Shown here: one piece after another, positions 46,391-57,457 of the stretch
Layout: every line of letters begins with the position of its first letter
Position numbering within the stretch: the first letter of the stretch is position 1
NCBI GenBank assembly: GCA_013368315.1
Contig: JAACJM010000075.1
Span: 124,001 to 188,000, forward strand
Source: Tetrapyrgos nigripes
Lineage: Eukaryota; Basidiomycota; Agaricomycetes; Agaricales; Campanellaceae
Length of the DNA stretch: 64,000 nt
Direction: 5' to 3'
Notes under the pieces: model-generated
The model's database searches: none
Seen by the model: the letters and a program-made list of their open reading frames with translations, nothing else
Told to the model about the DNA's origin: nothing
Program-made: the position numbers and the translations under genes

Positions 46391-46614
46391 AAAGATAGAT
46401 AGCAACGAGCTCACAGCGCTTTCGGGAAAACCTTGTGCGAACCGAAATTTTGTGATGCTGTGGACGTGCTACCTGCCGTGCAGGCAGAACGCCTTTACCT
46501 CTAGGCTTCTACTTCAAGATTATACGAGAAGACAAGCCCACGAAGAATACATTTCATTCCTAACATAACGACTCTCTACAACTTTCAGTCGTAGCATGCC
46601 GTGGCCACCCGTTA

Positions 46615-47132
46615 GGGCTCCTAGCGGATCGGATGATCCGGCGCCTATCCGCCGATGAGGCCTCGGATTCGGATGGCGGATGGGCCTCTGGAGGTCGTCG
46701 GATCACTGAAGTACGTGGGAATGCGTTGTATTTGCCAATTTAGGTCGATTCTCGGGCTTTCCCGAGGTGCTGTATAGTTGGAAAAACTCACCAAAATCCA
46801 CAGAAAAATCTTTTCAACGCATTAAGTATCCTGAACACTTTTTTCGACGTCGCGTTTGCAAAAACACATCGACAAATGGGCCACAGGCATTCTCGTCGTA
46901 ATATGTGTCAGCAGTGAGTAAATTGATAGTTTTACTACATGTATAGTACTCGACCTGTAATTAGATGCAGTTAAACAATGAAAAACCACGTTCATAATGT
47001 TTCTTTGCACACTTGTAAGTATGTCAGCCACCCATCCGCGGATACCATCCGACGATGCGGATCGACATTCTTGAGCGTCTCATCCGAGCGGATGGATCCG
47101 CATCCGAACAGCATCTGATCCGCTAGGAGCCC
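46615..47132. mobile_element. 518-bp TA-flanked element with GGGCTCCTAGCGGATC inverted ends
   Basis: Ends are GGGCTCCTAGCGGATC and its inverse GATCCGCTAGGAGCCC, with TA at 46613-46614 and 47133-47134. Subterminal CGGATG words are repeated in both orientations, as often seen for transposase sites. No transposase. Single ends of the family occur at about 17878-17892 and 52780-52805. Confidence 0.8.
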
Positions 47133-47822
47133 TACCACTCGTATCATTGTTCAGTGATGGATAGAGGGAAGGGTACGGGATCGACGGCTGAGTTGTATTG
47201 TCCATGTTCCTCTCATTTTCAATTCTTGTGACTGTGGCATTTGTATTACGAGGCCGAAGAATGAGGACGAGTTCTTAACACTGCGTTTCCGCGTGTGGCT
47301 ATGTGAGTTTGTCCCGATTTTCCCCGTCTGTCTTGATCGTCCTGTCTAAAGATTTTTCCGAATTTCTCCAGGCGTACGGTGTGTGCCTCTATTCTTGGTA
47401 CTCCATTCCTTTTCCAAGTTCATAGAGAGCTCTAAAGTGCTGTCTCTTCTTCTCATGTATATTGATCATAGCTTTGAGTCAATGCTACAAAGTGATCTAC
47501 ACTCTACAGTACTTTTCTCAGACCAGTATTAAGTATACACACCCATTTTTCATTGACTACCTTTACTGTACAGGTGTGTGGTCTAGCATCTTTGAGCTCA
47601 CTGGACTCGTTCTCGCCACACTTCAGCACTGGCCCACACCCCCTTCATTCAGGAGTGGATGGGAAACTGACGATCCAAGACGACGCTCGGGCCACCGAAG
47701 CTTCTACGGTACAGTGTGCGGGAGGAGCACTCTACTGTTGGAGAGGTGGATACGGCTGGTGGTACCTCGGCTCTGAGGATCTGATGTGACCTTGATACTT
47801 CGCTATGCTACTCACAGCGGTG
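47133..47822. other. Spacer with short repeat, no recognised gene
   Basis: 47250-47308 is a copy of the GCCACAC-to-CCTCGTAA short repeat (minus). Open frames at 47462-47789 are unrecognised and overlap each other. Confidence 0.4.
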
Positions 47823-48639
47823 CACAGCGGGGCGCGGAGCATATTTGTCAGCCATTTTTGTGCATTCTTAAATGACGGATAGTTCACATGATTTTGGGTG
47901 AGATAAAATCCATCGTATTTACTGCTAAAAAAACCGGGTCGCAAAAGCTCAAATTATGCGCTTAAGCTTTTCCGTGCTAAAATTTTTATTCATTTGTGAC
48001 CAAAAAAGGGAAGTAAATAGTATTCGAGTTTTGATTTGTAAGAAAATGCGCAAAAGGTATGATCAATATTTGTGTGTCGGATTCCGGCGAGTAAAATGAA
48101 TTCACTGGGGCATTGAAAAACACGAACTTAAATTACCGATTTTTCTCAACAGCCGGGCATACTCCATATGGAATATCGGCCTCAAATCGGTGCTATATGG
48201 AGTAGGTCCGGTGCCGAGCAAAAATCCGTCATTTACAGTGACTGACAAAATTGATGTCATCCCCGTGACCAGATTCAATTCAAAAACTCAATTCGATCTG
48301 GTCACGGGGTGACATCAGTTTTGTCAGTCACTGTAAGTTTAGATTTTTCCCATCCGCAGTGCTTTTCCTTTTACTCGCCGGAATCCGACACACAAATAGT
48401 GATCATACCTTTTTCGCATTTTCTCACAAATCAGAGTTCAAATACTATTTGCTTCCCTTTTTTGGTCATGAATGAATAAAAAGTTTAGCATGGAAAAACT
48501 TGAGTGCATAATTTGAGCTTTTGTGACCCCTTTTTGGCAGCTAATACAATCAATTTTATCTCACCCAAAATCGTGTGAACTATCCGTCATTTAAGAGTGC
48601 ACAAAAATGGCTGGCAAATATGCTCCGCGCCCCGCTGTG
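47823..48639. mobile_element. 817-bp foldback (long inverted-repeat) element
   Basis: The left end CACAGCGGGGCGCGGAGC is inverted at the right end. Arms of about 300 bp pair through most of their length, with shared words such as AAATGACGGATAGTTCACA, CGGAATCCGACACACAAAT and TGACCAAAAAAGGGAAG. In the centre an inner palindrome (about 48235-48335) pairs CAGTGACTGACAAAA with its inverse around a short loop. No coding capacity. No clear target duplication. Confidence 0.85.
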
Positions 48640-48688
48640 ACTAATGATAGGCGGTATAACGATCACGCTGACTGGCGTGGGAATCCAT

Positions 48689-48709
48689 CTCTCTCTCTCT
48701 CTCTCTCTC
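48689..48709 (+). repeat. CT dinucleotide microsatellite
   Basis: An uninterrupted TC/CT run of about 20 bases. Confidence 0.9.
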
Positions 48710-49123
48710 CTGAAGTCCAACGCGGCTTCATATCTTAGTCTCTCGTAGACAGACAGTAATAACGATCATTAGAAATGATGTATTAGCAGTCTGTTAATAA
48801 CCTCGGGTGCTTTTTGGGACTCGCTTTTTTCAATAGATTTGATTAATTGCATAATCTTCGCACGGACCTTTTCGGGAAGGTAATGCAGTTTTTGCTCAAC
48901 TGTCCCGAAAATACTGCAGCTTCATTCCATTATATTTCGTTGTCTAAAAGCTACATACACGGTATTGCAAGCATTCTCGGTATTCTAGAGTCCTCAGAAC
49001 CACCCAAAACGACCCACGTATAAGGGAAATTGACCGCGGGAAGATTACGAAAGAATAAATCTTTGTAATCCAAATCCCAGTCCCAAGGCTCTCGATCGCA
49101 ATCGATAGACTATTCATATCTCA

Positions 49124-49311
49124 GGCCATCACGGAATTGGGACGAACATTGCCATGCATGGTATATGCTGGCCATGCAAAGACCATCATGGTTTGAAGAT
49201 GGCAGTGGATGGTATGCAGTTGCCATCGGGGTGCCATGTTATGGAGTACGATGGCAAGCATATACCATCGATGGCGTGGTTTACCATGTTTGTCCCAGTT
49301 CCGTGATGGCC
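49124..49311. mobile_element. 188-bp MITE-like palindromic element
   Basis: GGCCATCACGGAATTGGGAC at the left is inverted at the right with a few changes. The ATGGTATATGC word is also present in both arms, and ATGG/CCAT words fill the interior. No open frame crosses it convincingly. Confidence 0.7.
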
Positions 49312-49407
49312 CAAGTCGCCAACGAGCGACTCACCTCTTCTTCTCGTACTAGCTTTAAGACCACCGTGTTTATCAGGGCGAGTACTTTATTTTCGTTCTC
49401 TAGGCTA

Positions 49408-49788
49408 CTGTATAATTTTGAGTAAGTGTTCAGTAGGGATGACGCGTGACGAAATTCAGGTACAGTTCAGCGAGTTCAGTATCCAAATTGCGGCGTGACA
49501 CCTTCTAAAACAGTGTTCATTTGTGACAGTTCACTGCCAATTTGAACCCATGATTGAGCTAAAACGATGGAGTACACGCTCTTCTGAAGGAACTGTGAGC
49601 TAAAAAGTGTTGCTTTCGATGAAAAACGCGCGTTAGCGCGGAAGCTTGAGAAATTTTACTTGAAATTACCATATTGGACAGGTTGTCATGCGGTTCATTT
49701 GCAAGCGTGATGCGTGACGAACAACGAAAAATGAACAGTTCAGCCAGCGCTGTGATGCGTGACTGAACACTTACTCGAAATTATACAG
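49408..49788. mobile_element. 381-bp TA-flanked MITE-like element
   Basis: Inverted ends of about 27 bp start CTGTATAATTT and continue GAGTAAGTGTTCAGT, with one mismatch. TA flanks each end (49406-49407, 49789-49790). ATGCGTGACGAA-type words recur inside in both orientations. Confidence 0.75.
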
Positions 49789-49799
49789 TAATCTACTTC

Positions 49800-51146
49800 G
49801 TCGTCTCTGCGGAACGACTTCGTATTTTAGACTACTTACAGACGCCCGTCTGTGTACCCGACGGATCTCCCGTGCTCTACCCGTAGCACAAGCCTTTCTT
49901 CCGCAATGCGGGCCAGGCTTGATGAGGGTGCTTGCCACCTCATCCGATACCCCTCTCTTACATCCGTACATCGTTTCATTTTAAGTATTTCTTTCGCGTT
50001 TACAATTCATTTGAATCAACACCTTTCCAAGGATCGGATGCGGCGGGTGCTGTAGTTTGCAGCGGATGCCCATTGTAGATCAGTACGATCATATTCAATA
50101 TTTATCGTGGCGAACCACCTGAATGTCGCGCTCAGCTCCACCTGTCAATAGAAGGATTTAAATGATGATGCATATGGGAGGCGGTATCCATAATCACAAC
50201 CGTAAACTTCGAGAGCGTAATATATAATATAACCCCTCGATTTCACCCCAAGGAGGTCATCCGACACACTTTCGAGAAAGCCGGAGCTAGTCTCTCCCTT
50301 CGGGAGCTTAAATGAGGGTGCAGCGGATAAAATACCCATTTTCTCCTTTTCCAGAAGTTGACAGGAGGCTCTCCATGGCGGCATCCCTAATACAGAACTG
50401 GGCGAGAATGACAGACAGGAGGCGATATAACGCCACGCCGTCCTCATTGCAGGTCAGCGTACACACTGACAAGCGGGAAGCATGACATGGAGGAGTAGAA
50501 CTGTAGGTTGGAGGAACGTGTTGACGATGAGCAATAGTTATAAGGCTAGTGATGCCATGCGTAGCAATGTCATACATACCAGTTTGGCGCCAGAGCAGAG
50601 GAGCAGCACATCCTAAGATAGCGTTCACCTTACAGGTATAACGTCCAGTGCGATGTGCCGAAGCTACGCAGGCCACCCAGAACTGCCTACGCAATGAGTC
50701 CTATCGTCCAATGTGCCATTGTGCTTGCCGCCAGGGCCTCTCTCGTTTGGACAGTGACTGGGATCATATGGATGGTAGAACTGCAGGCATGTGCATGTTT
50801 GGTGATATAGTGTGTGAAGCTTGCGAATGAGGTGAGGTGGAGGGTGTGAATTGGATAGCTAGAGGAAACCTACGAAAGACGAGTGAGTAGTTTGCGTTAT
50901 TGTATTGCTCTCTTCCTTTTTTTTTCTGCCAGGTTTCCCTTCTTCGTTTTTCTGGAGCGAGGATATTGATAGATAAGTAGTAATTGCAAAACAGTACACG
51001 GGCAAACATCACTAGTATTACACGGTGCCGGGGCGAATCGGTCCCCTAGTACTTATAGGTATTCATGGGAATATCGTCTTCCAGTGTGGATACTACCGGC
51101 CTAGAGGACGTAATCATGATTAAGAGAATGTCTGCGATTGAATGCA
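49800..51146. other. Downstream flank of DUF6534 copy D
   Basis: 49900-50110 matches 21420-22140 in part (inverted). 50880-51080 matches 21110-21310 (inverted). Between them, 50145-50760 is unique to this copy and holds minus-strand frames with KVNAILG at about 50610-50635, which echoes the 22-kb and 46-kb segments. No recognised gene. Confidence 0.45.
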
Positions 51147-52575
51147 CTAATTTGAGACGTACCGCATAACCTTTATCATGGTTGACATTGGAAGACTTGG
51201 TCCAGTACCACTCGGAGCGTGAGGGACATGGTCCAACTGAGACGCAATGTGACTGAAAGAGCCAACACTGCCCTCTTGTCGACAGAAAGAAGCACGGGAA
51301 TTTAGAGAAGCAAGAAGGGTGTTGGTGTATAATTTGGACAAAATAAGAGCACTGCGACATTTTCGGCGTCAGAGCCTAGATTCACCAGCAGTATACGGTG
51401 AACTCACATAGCAATATGGAGGCCTGTATTAGGAAGACGGAAGAAGAGGATCAATTCTAGAATTGCAGCACCAGCAGTGATAGCAGCCGTCTCGATGGTG
51501 TTACGGATGAAACGTGTCAAAAGAGCGTCAGTTTTCCTGGTGATGCGGCTAAAGTGATCACTTCGACTTTGAGCGATAGCCCTACCCAGCTATACGAATG
51601 ATGGATCATCAGTTTTCTTTTTATATCTGGATAGAGCAGCTGAACGCACCAAGACTGTCATGCTGACGGTGATCATCACATCTGCGGTAGCACTAGCAGA
51701 CAACCAGATAGCGGTACTTGGAAAGAGGATAGAAACGAAAGCAAGATCGCTTATGGGGACAAACTAAGCCACGGGATAGATTTCAGCCATCGAACAGGGC
51801 AGGGAAGAAAAAAGAGAAACTTACCCTAGCGGTTGAGACGATTGCTCCGACCACCTGAGTCGCAGAAACTGCAAAAATCAGCACCGTCACCGTTGTCCAA
51901 AACTTCTTTTCAAATTCATTAATCGAATGGTTGCTCCCCAACATCCAAACCCGCCAACCGAAGAAAACCTGGACGATTGCGGAAGCTGTAAGGGATATCA
52001 TAAGCAAACCTGAAATGCATTCCGAGTATCAAGAACTTACAAAGACTGTTCCACAATGGTACTGTGGTAAAACCCCAGTCGACCAAATGAAGATTCTCGA
52101 ATCGTCCCCATCCCAAAATAATCATGAGCCAGACAGAATCTGTAATTGCAACCGTCGAAACGAGATCCAGCACGAATACCGAGTAAACTGAAGCCAAGCG
52201 TTATTTTCTCAATCCAGAGCTGGCGACTAATCATCCTCACCAGTAAGCTTCACGAAGAGACGGTCTTTGGGGAAAGACATGTAGTAGATATCTGTAATCT
52301 CCGAACCTGAATGGGTCGATGTGTCTGCTTGGACAAAAGATATATCTCACATAATTGAACGATGAGTGTTCCCATGAGCAGGTAAGACATGAGAGCTCCA
52401 ATGAGCTAGCAGAACGAAGTGAGTGAAAGAAATAAGTACGATCTTCAGCAAGCTCACAACTGGTCCTATCCTGAAAAGGTTATAAGCAGTCAGAACAAGC
52501 CTTCCAAGGTCAAGAGCATACGTACTCCAGGATAGTATCATGAGAGACAGGGGGCGAAGGGGGAATTGCAGCCAT
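51147..52575 (-). CDS. DUF6534-type seven-helix membrane protein, copy D
   Basis: ATG is at 52575-52573, the 13-nt microexon at 52458-52470 and the last exon ends at 51147. All exon junctions found in copy C can be placed with GT-AG introns and no stop. Distinctive residues include SFPKDRLFVKL, LIFAVSATQVVGA and WLSASATADVMITV. The C-terminus runs on past the usual end (SLPMSTMIKVMRYVSN) because the copy B stop is not in frame. It is the inverted duplicate of copy B and lies head to head with copy E, repeating the A/B arrangement. Confidence 0.85.
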
Positions 52576-52637
52576 TGTAGCGCTGGGTCGGATGGGGATG
52601 AGGGGAGTGTCAAACTAAAGGATGGCAAAGCACCCCT

Positions 52638-52654
52638 GCATATATATGATTATG
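52638..52654 (-). promoter_or_regulatory. TATA-like block of DUF6534 copy D
   Basis: CATAATCATATATATGC on the minus strand, 62 bp before the ATG. Confidence 0.65.
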
Positions 52655-54564
52655 TTAGGGGAAGGTGTATTTCAGGTTAAGGATGATTTTTGTTGAGCTT
52701 CATCGACACGAGGATGATGATGGTACACCAAACATCGGTATCGGAAGAAGATCGGATGTACTATATAACCTACCATCCGATCCGACCCAATCCGTTAGGA
52801 GCCCTAAATGTAGCCACACACGGAAGTAAGAACGAGTCCCTGATTTTAAGTGCCTCGTAATTTGAACCTCGTCTTTATAGAAAAAAGGACCAGACACTCG
52901 CCTACCAATGTCTCTCGACTACTTATCTCCCCTCGTCACGTTTGGAATCCCTTGATGATTGGTACTCTTAAGCGCTTGCGGCGTTGCGGATTGAGAAGTG
53001 ACTAGTTGGGTAAGGCCGAGTACGATCATGGAATGCCAAGGAGAAAGAAGAAGGTACCCTGTGTTACTACGCCCTAGACAGGATACTTAGTTCTGTATTT
53101 TCTGGGGCTCCAAAAAATACGAAACGATGTTGGGTCAGAAGAATACACCCTGCGAAAACACCTGTGATGGCGTTGAAACAAGTCTAGACGATATCGATGA
53201 AGACTGAAAACAAACCTCAGAGCAACCTCATAGCGTCAAATGCCCAAAGAGTCAGCGCTGTCATATTTTTGGACTTCTCCACCACTTCAAGAGAGGATGA
53301 AAAGTCTGATAATCCGTTTTCTGCCCTTGGGATGGCAAATGCGTGCAGCCGTGTCCCAGTTTACTTACGTTTTGGGGGCCCTGCGCAGTAAACAATCACG
53401 TCAAACCCAGAAAAAGAACTGTATTACCTAGAAAACTAGAAATGCAAGAGGATTTTACACTCATTTTGCAGTTCTGGAGCTTGTCTGTAGCCCATAGAAG
53501 GAGGAGGACGAACTCGAAGCTGAAGATGTGTTGGTCCCGAAGAAAGAAATGCCGGCGGCAAATTTCCGAAGTCACAGCACATGACTCTGACGCGTCGCGT
53601 AAACTAGCCCCTATTCGTTCAGGGTGCCATGGCAAATTTCGAGGCCCAAGCTTTTATAAGTTTCTGATAATAGTCCCTGAGTGTAAAATGTTTTTCACAA
53701 TCAAAAAAAACCCTCTTATTAACTAGTGTACTTGGTCTTGGCCACAATCTCAACTTTGACATCAACAACCAGGCAGAATACTACCAGAACCTGCCTGTTA
53801 GGCTGTTCCTTTCTATGCAAGCCTTAGGGGTGTAAGGGTCCTTATAACCACAAATGAAATACCATGTTATAAGTACTCGGATAGCTTTAAAGCCTTCTTT
53901 TAAGTCCAAGCCTTGCTAAAAGTGTGAAATGAAGAAGGCAGGGTCCAAGCGTTCTCTATCAGCAAGGAACCAAATCTGGAAGGAGGCTAGACCAGGTACG
54001 ATGGCATTTTTGAACTGTCGAAGTCAATGACGAATCATCGCTGCCATGAGGTCTTCTGGTCTATAGTCTCCACGGTGCGTCGCACGACTTCGGGGTTTCT
54101 GCAGTGACCTTACAGCATCTGTCTTTGAATGGAAAAGAGAAAGAAAACGAAAGTGATAGTAGACTGACCTTGGCGGAATATGTGCAGATGGCTGTTACTC
54201 AACTCATTTGCGGGTTTGCGTGCCAAATAAGGAGAAAAATAGCATGTATGCATAGTACGGGTATGACAGAAATAGTATTAATGAAGTAAAATACACTTCA
54301 AGACTATGTCCATGGTTGGTGTTCAGCAGTGATAGTGGTGTGGCAGTCAAGCGAGCTCATGACCGAAAATGGGATGTCCGGTAATAAGGAAGTGGGTACT
54401 TGACAGACGCTGCCGTGACCGATGTCAACTGTACATGTACAGTTTTAGATCTCGACCGTGGTGCCAGATGATACGGATGAGTGGCGTCGAACAGGGGTGG
54501 GAGTGTGGTAAATTCGAACGCAGTTTAACTCGGCCTCGTAACCAAAAATACACCTTCCCGCTAA
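52655..54564. other. Region between head-to-head DUF6534 copies D and E
   Basis: 52690-52775 repeats 18990-19115 (inverted). 52780-52860 holds a lone transposon end and a short dispersed repeat. 53590-53770 repeats 17880-18060. From about 53850 it is the left arm of the C/E duplication. Open frames at 53197-53726 are unrecognised. Confidence 0.5.
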
Positions 54565-54581
54565 CATAATCATATATATGC
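54565..54581 (+). promoter_or_regulatory. TATA-like block of DUF6534 copy E
   Basis: CATAATCATATATATGC lies 66 bp before the ATG, in the same conserved context as copy C. Confidence 0.65.
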
Positions 54582-54646
54582 AGGAGTGCTTTGGTACGCT
54601 TCAGTTTGACACTCCCCTCATCCCCGTCCACCGGGTGCTTGCTACA

Positions 54647-56065
54647 ATGGCTGCAATTCCCCCGCCTTCGCCCCCTGTCTCTCATGACGCTATCCTGGAG
54701 TACGTACACTCTAAGTTGATCTTGGAAGTTTTGTTCTGACCTCTTATAACACTCTCAGTATAGGACCAGTGGTAAGCTTGCTGAAGATCGTACTTATTTC
54801 TTTCACTCACTTCGTTCTACTAGCTCATTGGAGCCCTCATGTCTTACCTGCTCATGGGAACACTCATCCTTCAATTATGTGAGATCTATCTCCACGCAGG
54901 CAGATCGACCCATTCAATTTCGGAAACAGATATCTACTACATGTCTTTCCCTGACGACCGTCTCTTCGTGAAGCTTACTGGTGAGCATGACCAGTCGCCA
55001 GCTATGAATCTAAAAAAAACGCTTGGCTTCAGTTTACTCGGTATTCGTGCTGGATATTGTTTCGACGGTTGCAATTACGGAGTCTGCCTGGATCATGCTT
55101 ATTTTGGGATGGGGACGATTCGAGAATCTTCATTTGGTCGACTGGGGTTTTACCACAGTACCATTGTGGAACAGTCTTTGTGAGTTTTCGATACTCGAAA
55201 AGCATTTCGGGTTTGCTTATATCCCTTACAGCTTCCGCGATTGTACAGGTTTTCTTCGGTTGGCGAGTTTGGATGTTGGGCAGCCACCATTCTATCAATG
55301 AATTTGAGAAGAAGTTTTGGGCAACGATGACGGTGTTCATTTTTGCCGTTTCTGTGACCCAGGTAGTTGGAGCAATCGTCTCAACCGCTAGGGTAAGGTT
55401 CTCTTAAAAATTTCCTTCCCTGCTCAATCGCAATCGCTGAAATGTATCATCCCGTTGCTTAGTTTTTCCCCATAAACGACCTTGCCTTCGTTTCTATCGT
55501 CTTTCCCAGTACCGCTACCTGGCTATCTGCTAGCGCTGCCGCGGATGTCATGATCACTGTCTGCATGACAGTCTTAGTGCGTTCGGCTGCTCTGTCCCAA
55601 TATAGAAAAATAAACCAATCCATCATTCGCACAGCTGCGTAGGGCTATCGCTCGAAGTCGAAGGGACTACTATGTTAGCGACGTCACCAGGCAAACTGAC
55701 GCTCTTTTGACACGTATTATTCGTAACACCATCGAGACGGCTGCTATCACTGCCGGTGCTGCAATTCTGGAGTTGATCCTCTTCTTCCGTCTTCCTAATA
55801 CGGGCCTCCATATTGCTATGTGAGTTACCTACCGTATACTGTTGGTGATTCTCTCTGATGCCGAAAATGTTGCAGTGCTCTTATTTTGTCCAAATTATAC
55901 ACCAACACGCTCCTTGCTTCTTTAAATTCCCGTGCCTCCTTCCGTCCAGAAGAGGGCAGTGTTGGCTCAAGAAACCCCATTGCATTTGGATCAGACCATG
56001 GTTCTCATGCTTCGAGTGGTACTGCCAGAGTCCACTTCACGGATAATTCTATTCAGCAATGCTGA
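54647..56065 (+). CDS. DUF6534-type seven-helix membrane protein, copy E
   Basis: ATG is at 54647, the microexon at 54759-54771, the stop at 56063-56065. The frame is intact across nine exons. Compared with copy C, the second helix has VLDIVSTVAITESAWIM and the fifth-helix exon begins FFPINDLAFVSIVF. The C-tail has two extra residues near TARVHFTDNSIQQC. It lacks the short repeat that follows copy C. The middle third is a near-perfect match to copy C. The 3' flank is shared with copy C to about 56535. Confidence 0.87.
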
Positions 56066-57457
56066 TGGACAAACCTTGCTTGTGAAGCAACCCCATTGTT
56101 AGTTTTGGAGGACCTAAGAAACCCTGGTACCACGCAGGGCTGCAACGAGCCTTTCCTTTGAAGGTGGTTTTCCGGAGTTCAGATTGTCCAGATGAGAGTG
56201 GTTGACACATGTAGGCGAGTTGATTGCTCCCAGTCGTGCTGAGAATGTAGAGCTGAGTGGTGTAAAGGTTTACTGCTCACAAAGCAACTTTCCGTCAAGC
56301 TTCCTAACCACTGCGACGTACTCCCCCCTCCCTCGGCCCCCCGGGCACCCATAACTACCCTTTCTCAGCTTCTCGCAGCCCTGCCTACTTTCAAGCACGC
56401 AAATTTGATCATAACACCGAAACCTGCATTGGAGATCTTGAGGTCAAAGGGATTGGCGTCGATGATGCACGGGCATTGTTCGGGTGAGGACTGAAGCTGT
56501 GGGTTGAATTTGGGGAGAGCCAAAGGCTAGCTGGGTTAGTTATTGAGCAAATAAATGAATGGAAACTCGGACATGACTTCAACAAAGCATTACCAAATAG
56601 GTACTAGTACAGTCTACTACGCTGGTTGTAAAGAACCGCGGGTTCAGTTCGGGTTCAGGAACTCTAAGATGATTAGTAGTGAGAATGAGAGTACTTAAAT
56701 CCAGGCAAGCACTGAGCATCATCAAGAAGTACTATGTTCCCGAGCACTTGGTGAGCGCGAAGCATCAGTCAAGGTCGAGCAACAGCACGCTAAACAAGCT
56801 TGCGCATTGCTAAGGATGGCGGCTTACAGATGTAAGGTTGTACACAGGTGTGTATTGCGGGTAGAAAGGCTTTTTTACAAGAGTACATACTAGGGTACTT
56901 ATATACTCAGTCAGCGAATGATTAGAAGTAGCTGGAATATGAAGGAATGTTATAGAAAAGGGAAGAAAGAAAGAGAAAGCGCATGCCCGAAGTATCAATC
57001 TACACAGTACGTACGGTAGATCGAGACTGATAGCGAACTGGTACCCCAAGTTCAAATTTCGGCTATTTTTGTTGGCTTCCCGAGTGTGCCAATCTCTGTG
57101 GCCCAACTTCATACTGGCTCAGGGCCTCCAATGTGTAGTTATGAACACTGAACAATCATAATTGCATAAAAGAAACACTGTGGAACGTGTGGAGAACATC
57201 GTCGAAAATGGACCGAGCTTGCGGACCAGTCAAATAACCGAAAACAGCCGAAAAAGATCGCCAGAAACTCGGGGTTTTCCTGATGCAAAATGCAAAACGC
57301 AAAACATGTACACAGATAAGTATTTGCGAAAGAGTACATTGGGGCAAATATCACTGTTATTACACGGCGCTGGGGGTCAGTCCCCTAGTAGAAGTATGCA
57401 TGGAGATGTCGTCTCTCAGTGTGGAAGTTATACCGGCCTAGAATAGGTGATCATGAG
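56066..57457. other. Between DUF6534 copies E and F
   Basis: 56090-56535 is the shared C/E flank. 56538-56635 is a relic of the NLR downstream flank (compare 1040-1130 and 9710-9760). 57330-57430 matches the B/D downstream flank (GATGTCGTCT, AGTCCCCTAGTA). Open frames at 56810-57354 are unrecognised. Confidence 0.5.

Larger units (their letters stand above)
44601..46614. other. Intergenic region right of Gypsy-2
   Basis: A two-copy tandem repeat sits at about 45805-45896 (below). 46170-46450 matches 22180-22560 in inverted order. Open frames at 45087-45458 and elsewhere are not recognisable. If the Gypsy-2 5' LTR survives it should be here, but I saw no match to the 39.0-39.6 kb sequence. 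Confidence 0.4.

Noticed and set aside
49165..49425. 86-codon plus frame ending RLLYNFE, mirrored by a minus frame at 49771-49971 ending the same way
   Set aside because: The identical ends come from the terminal inverted repeats of the 49408-49788 element, not from a shared protein.
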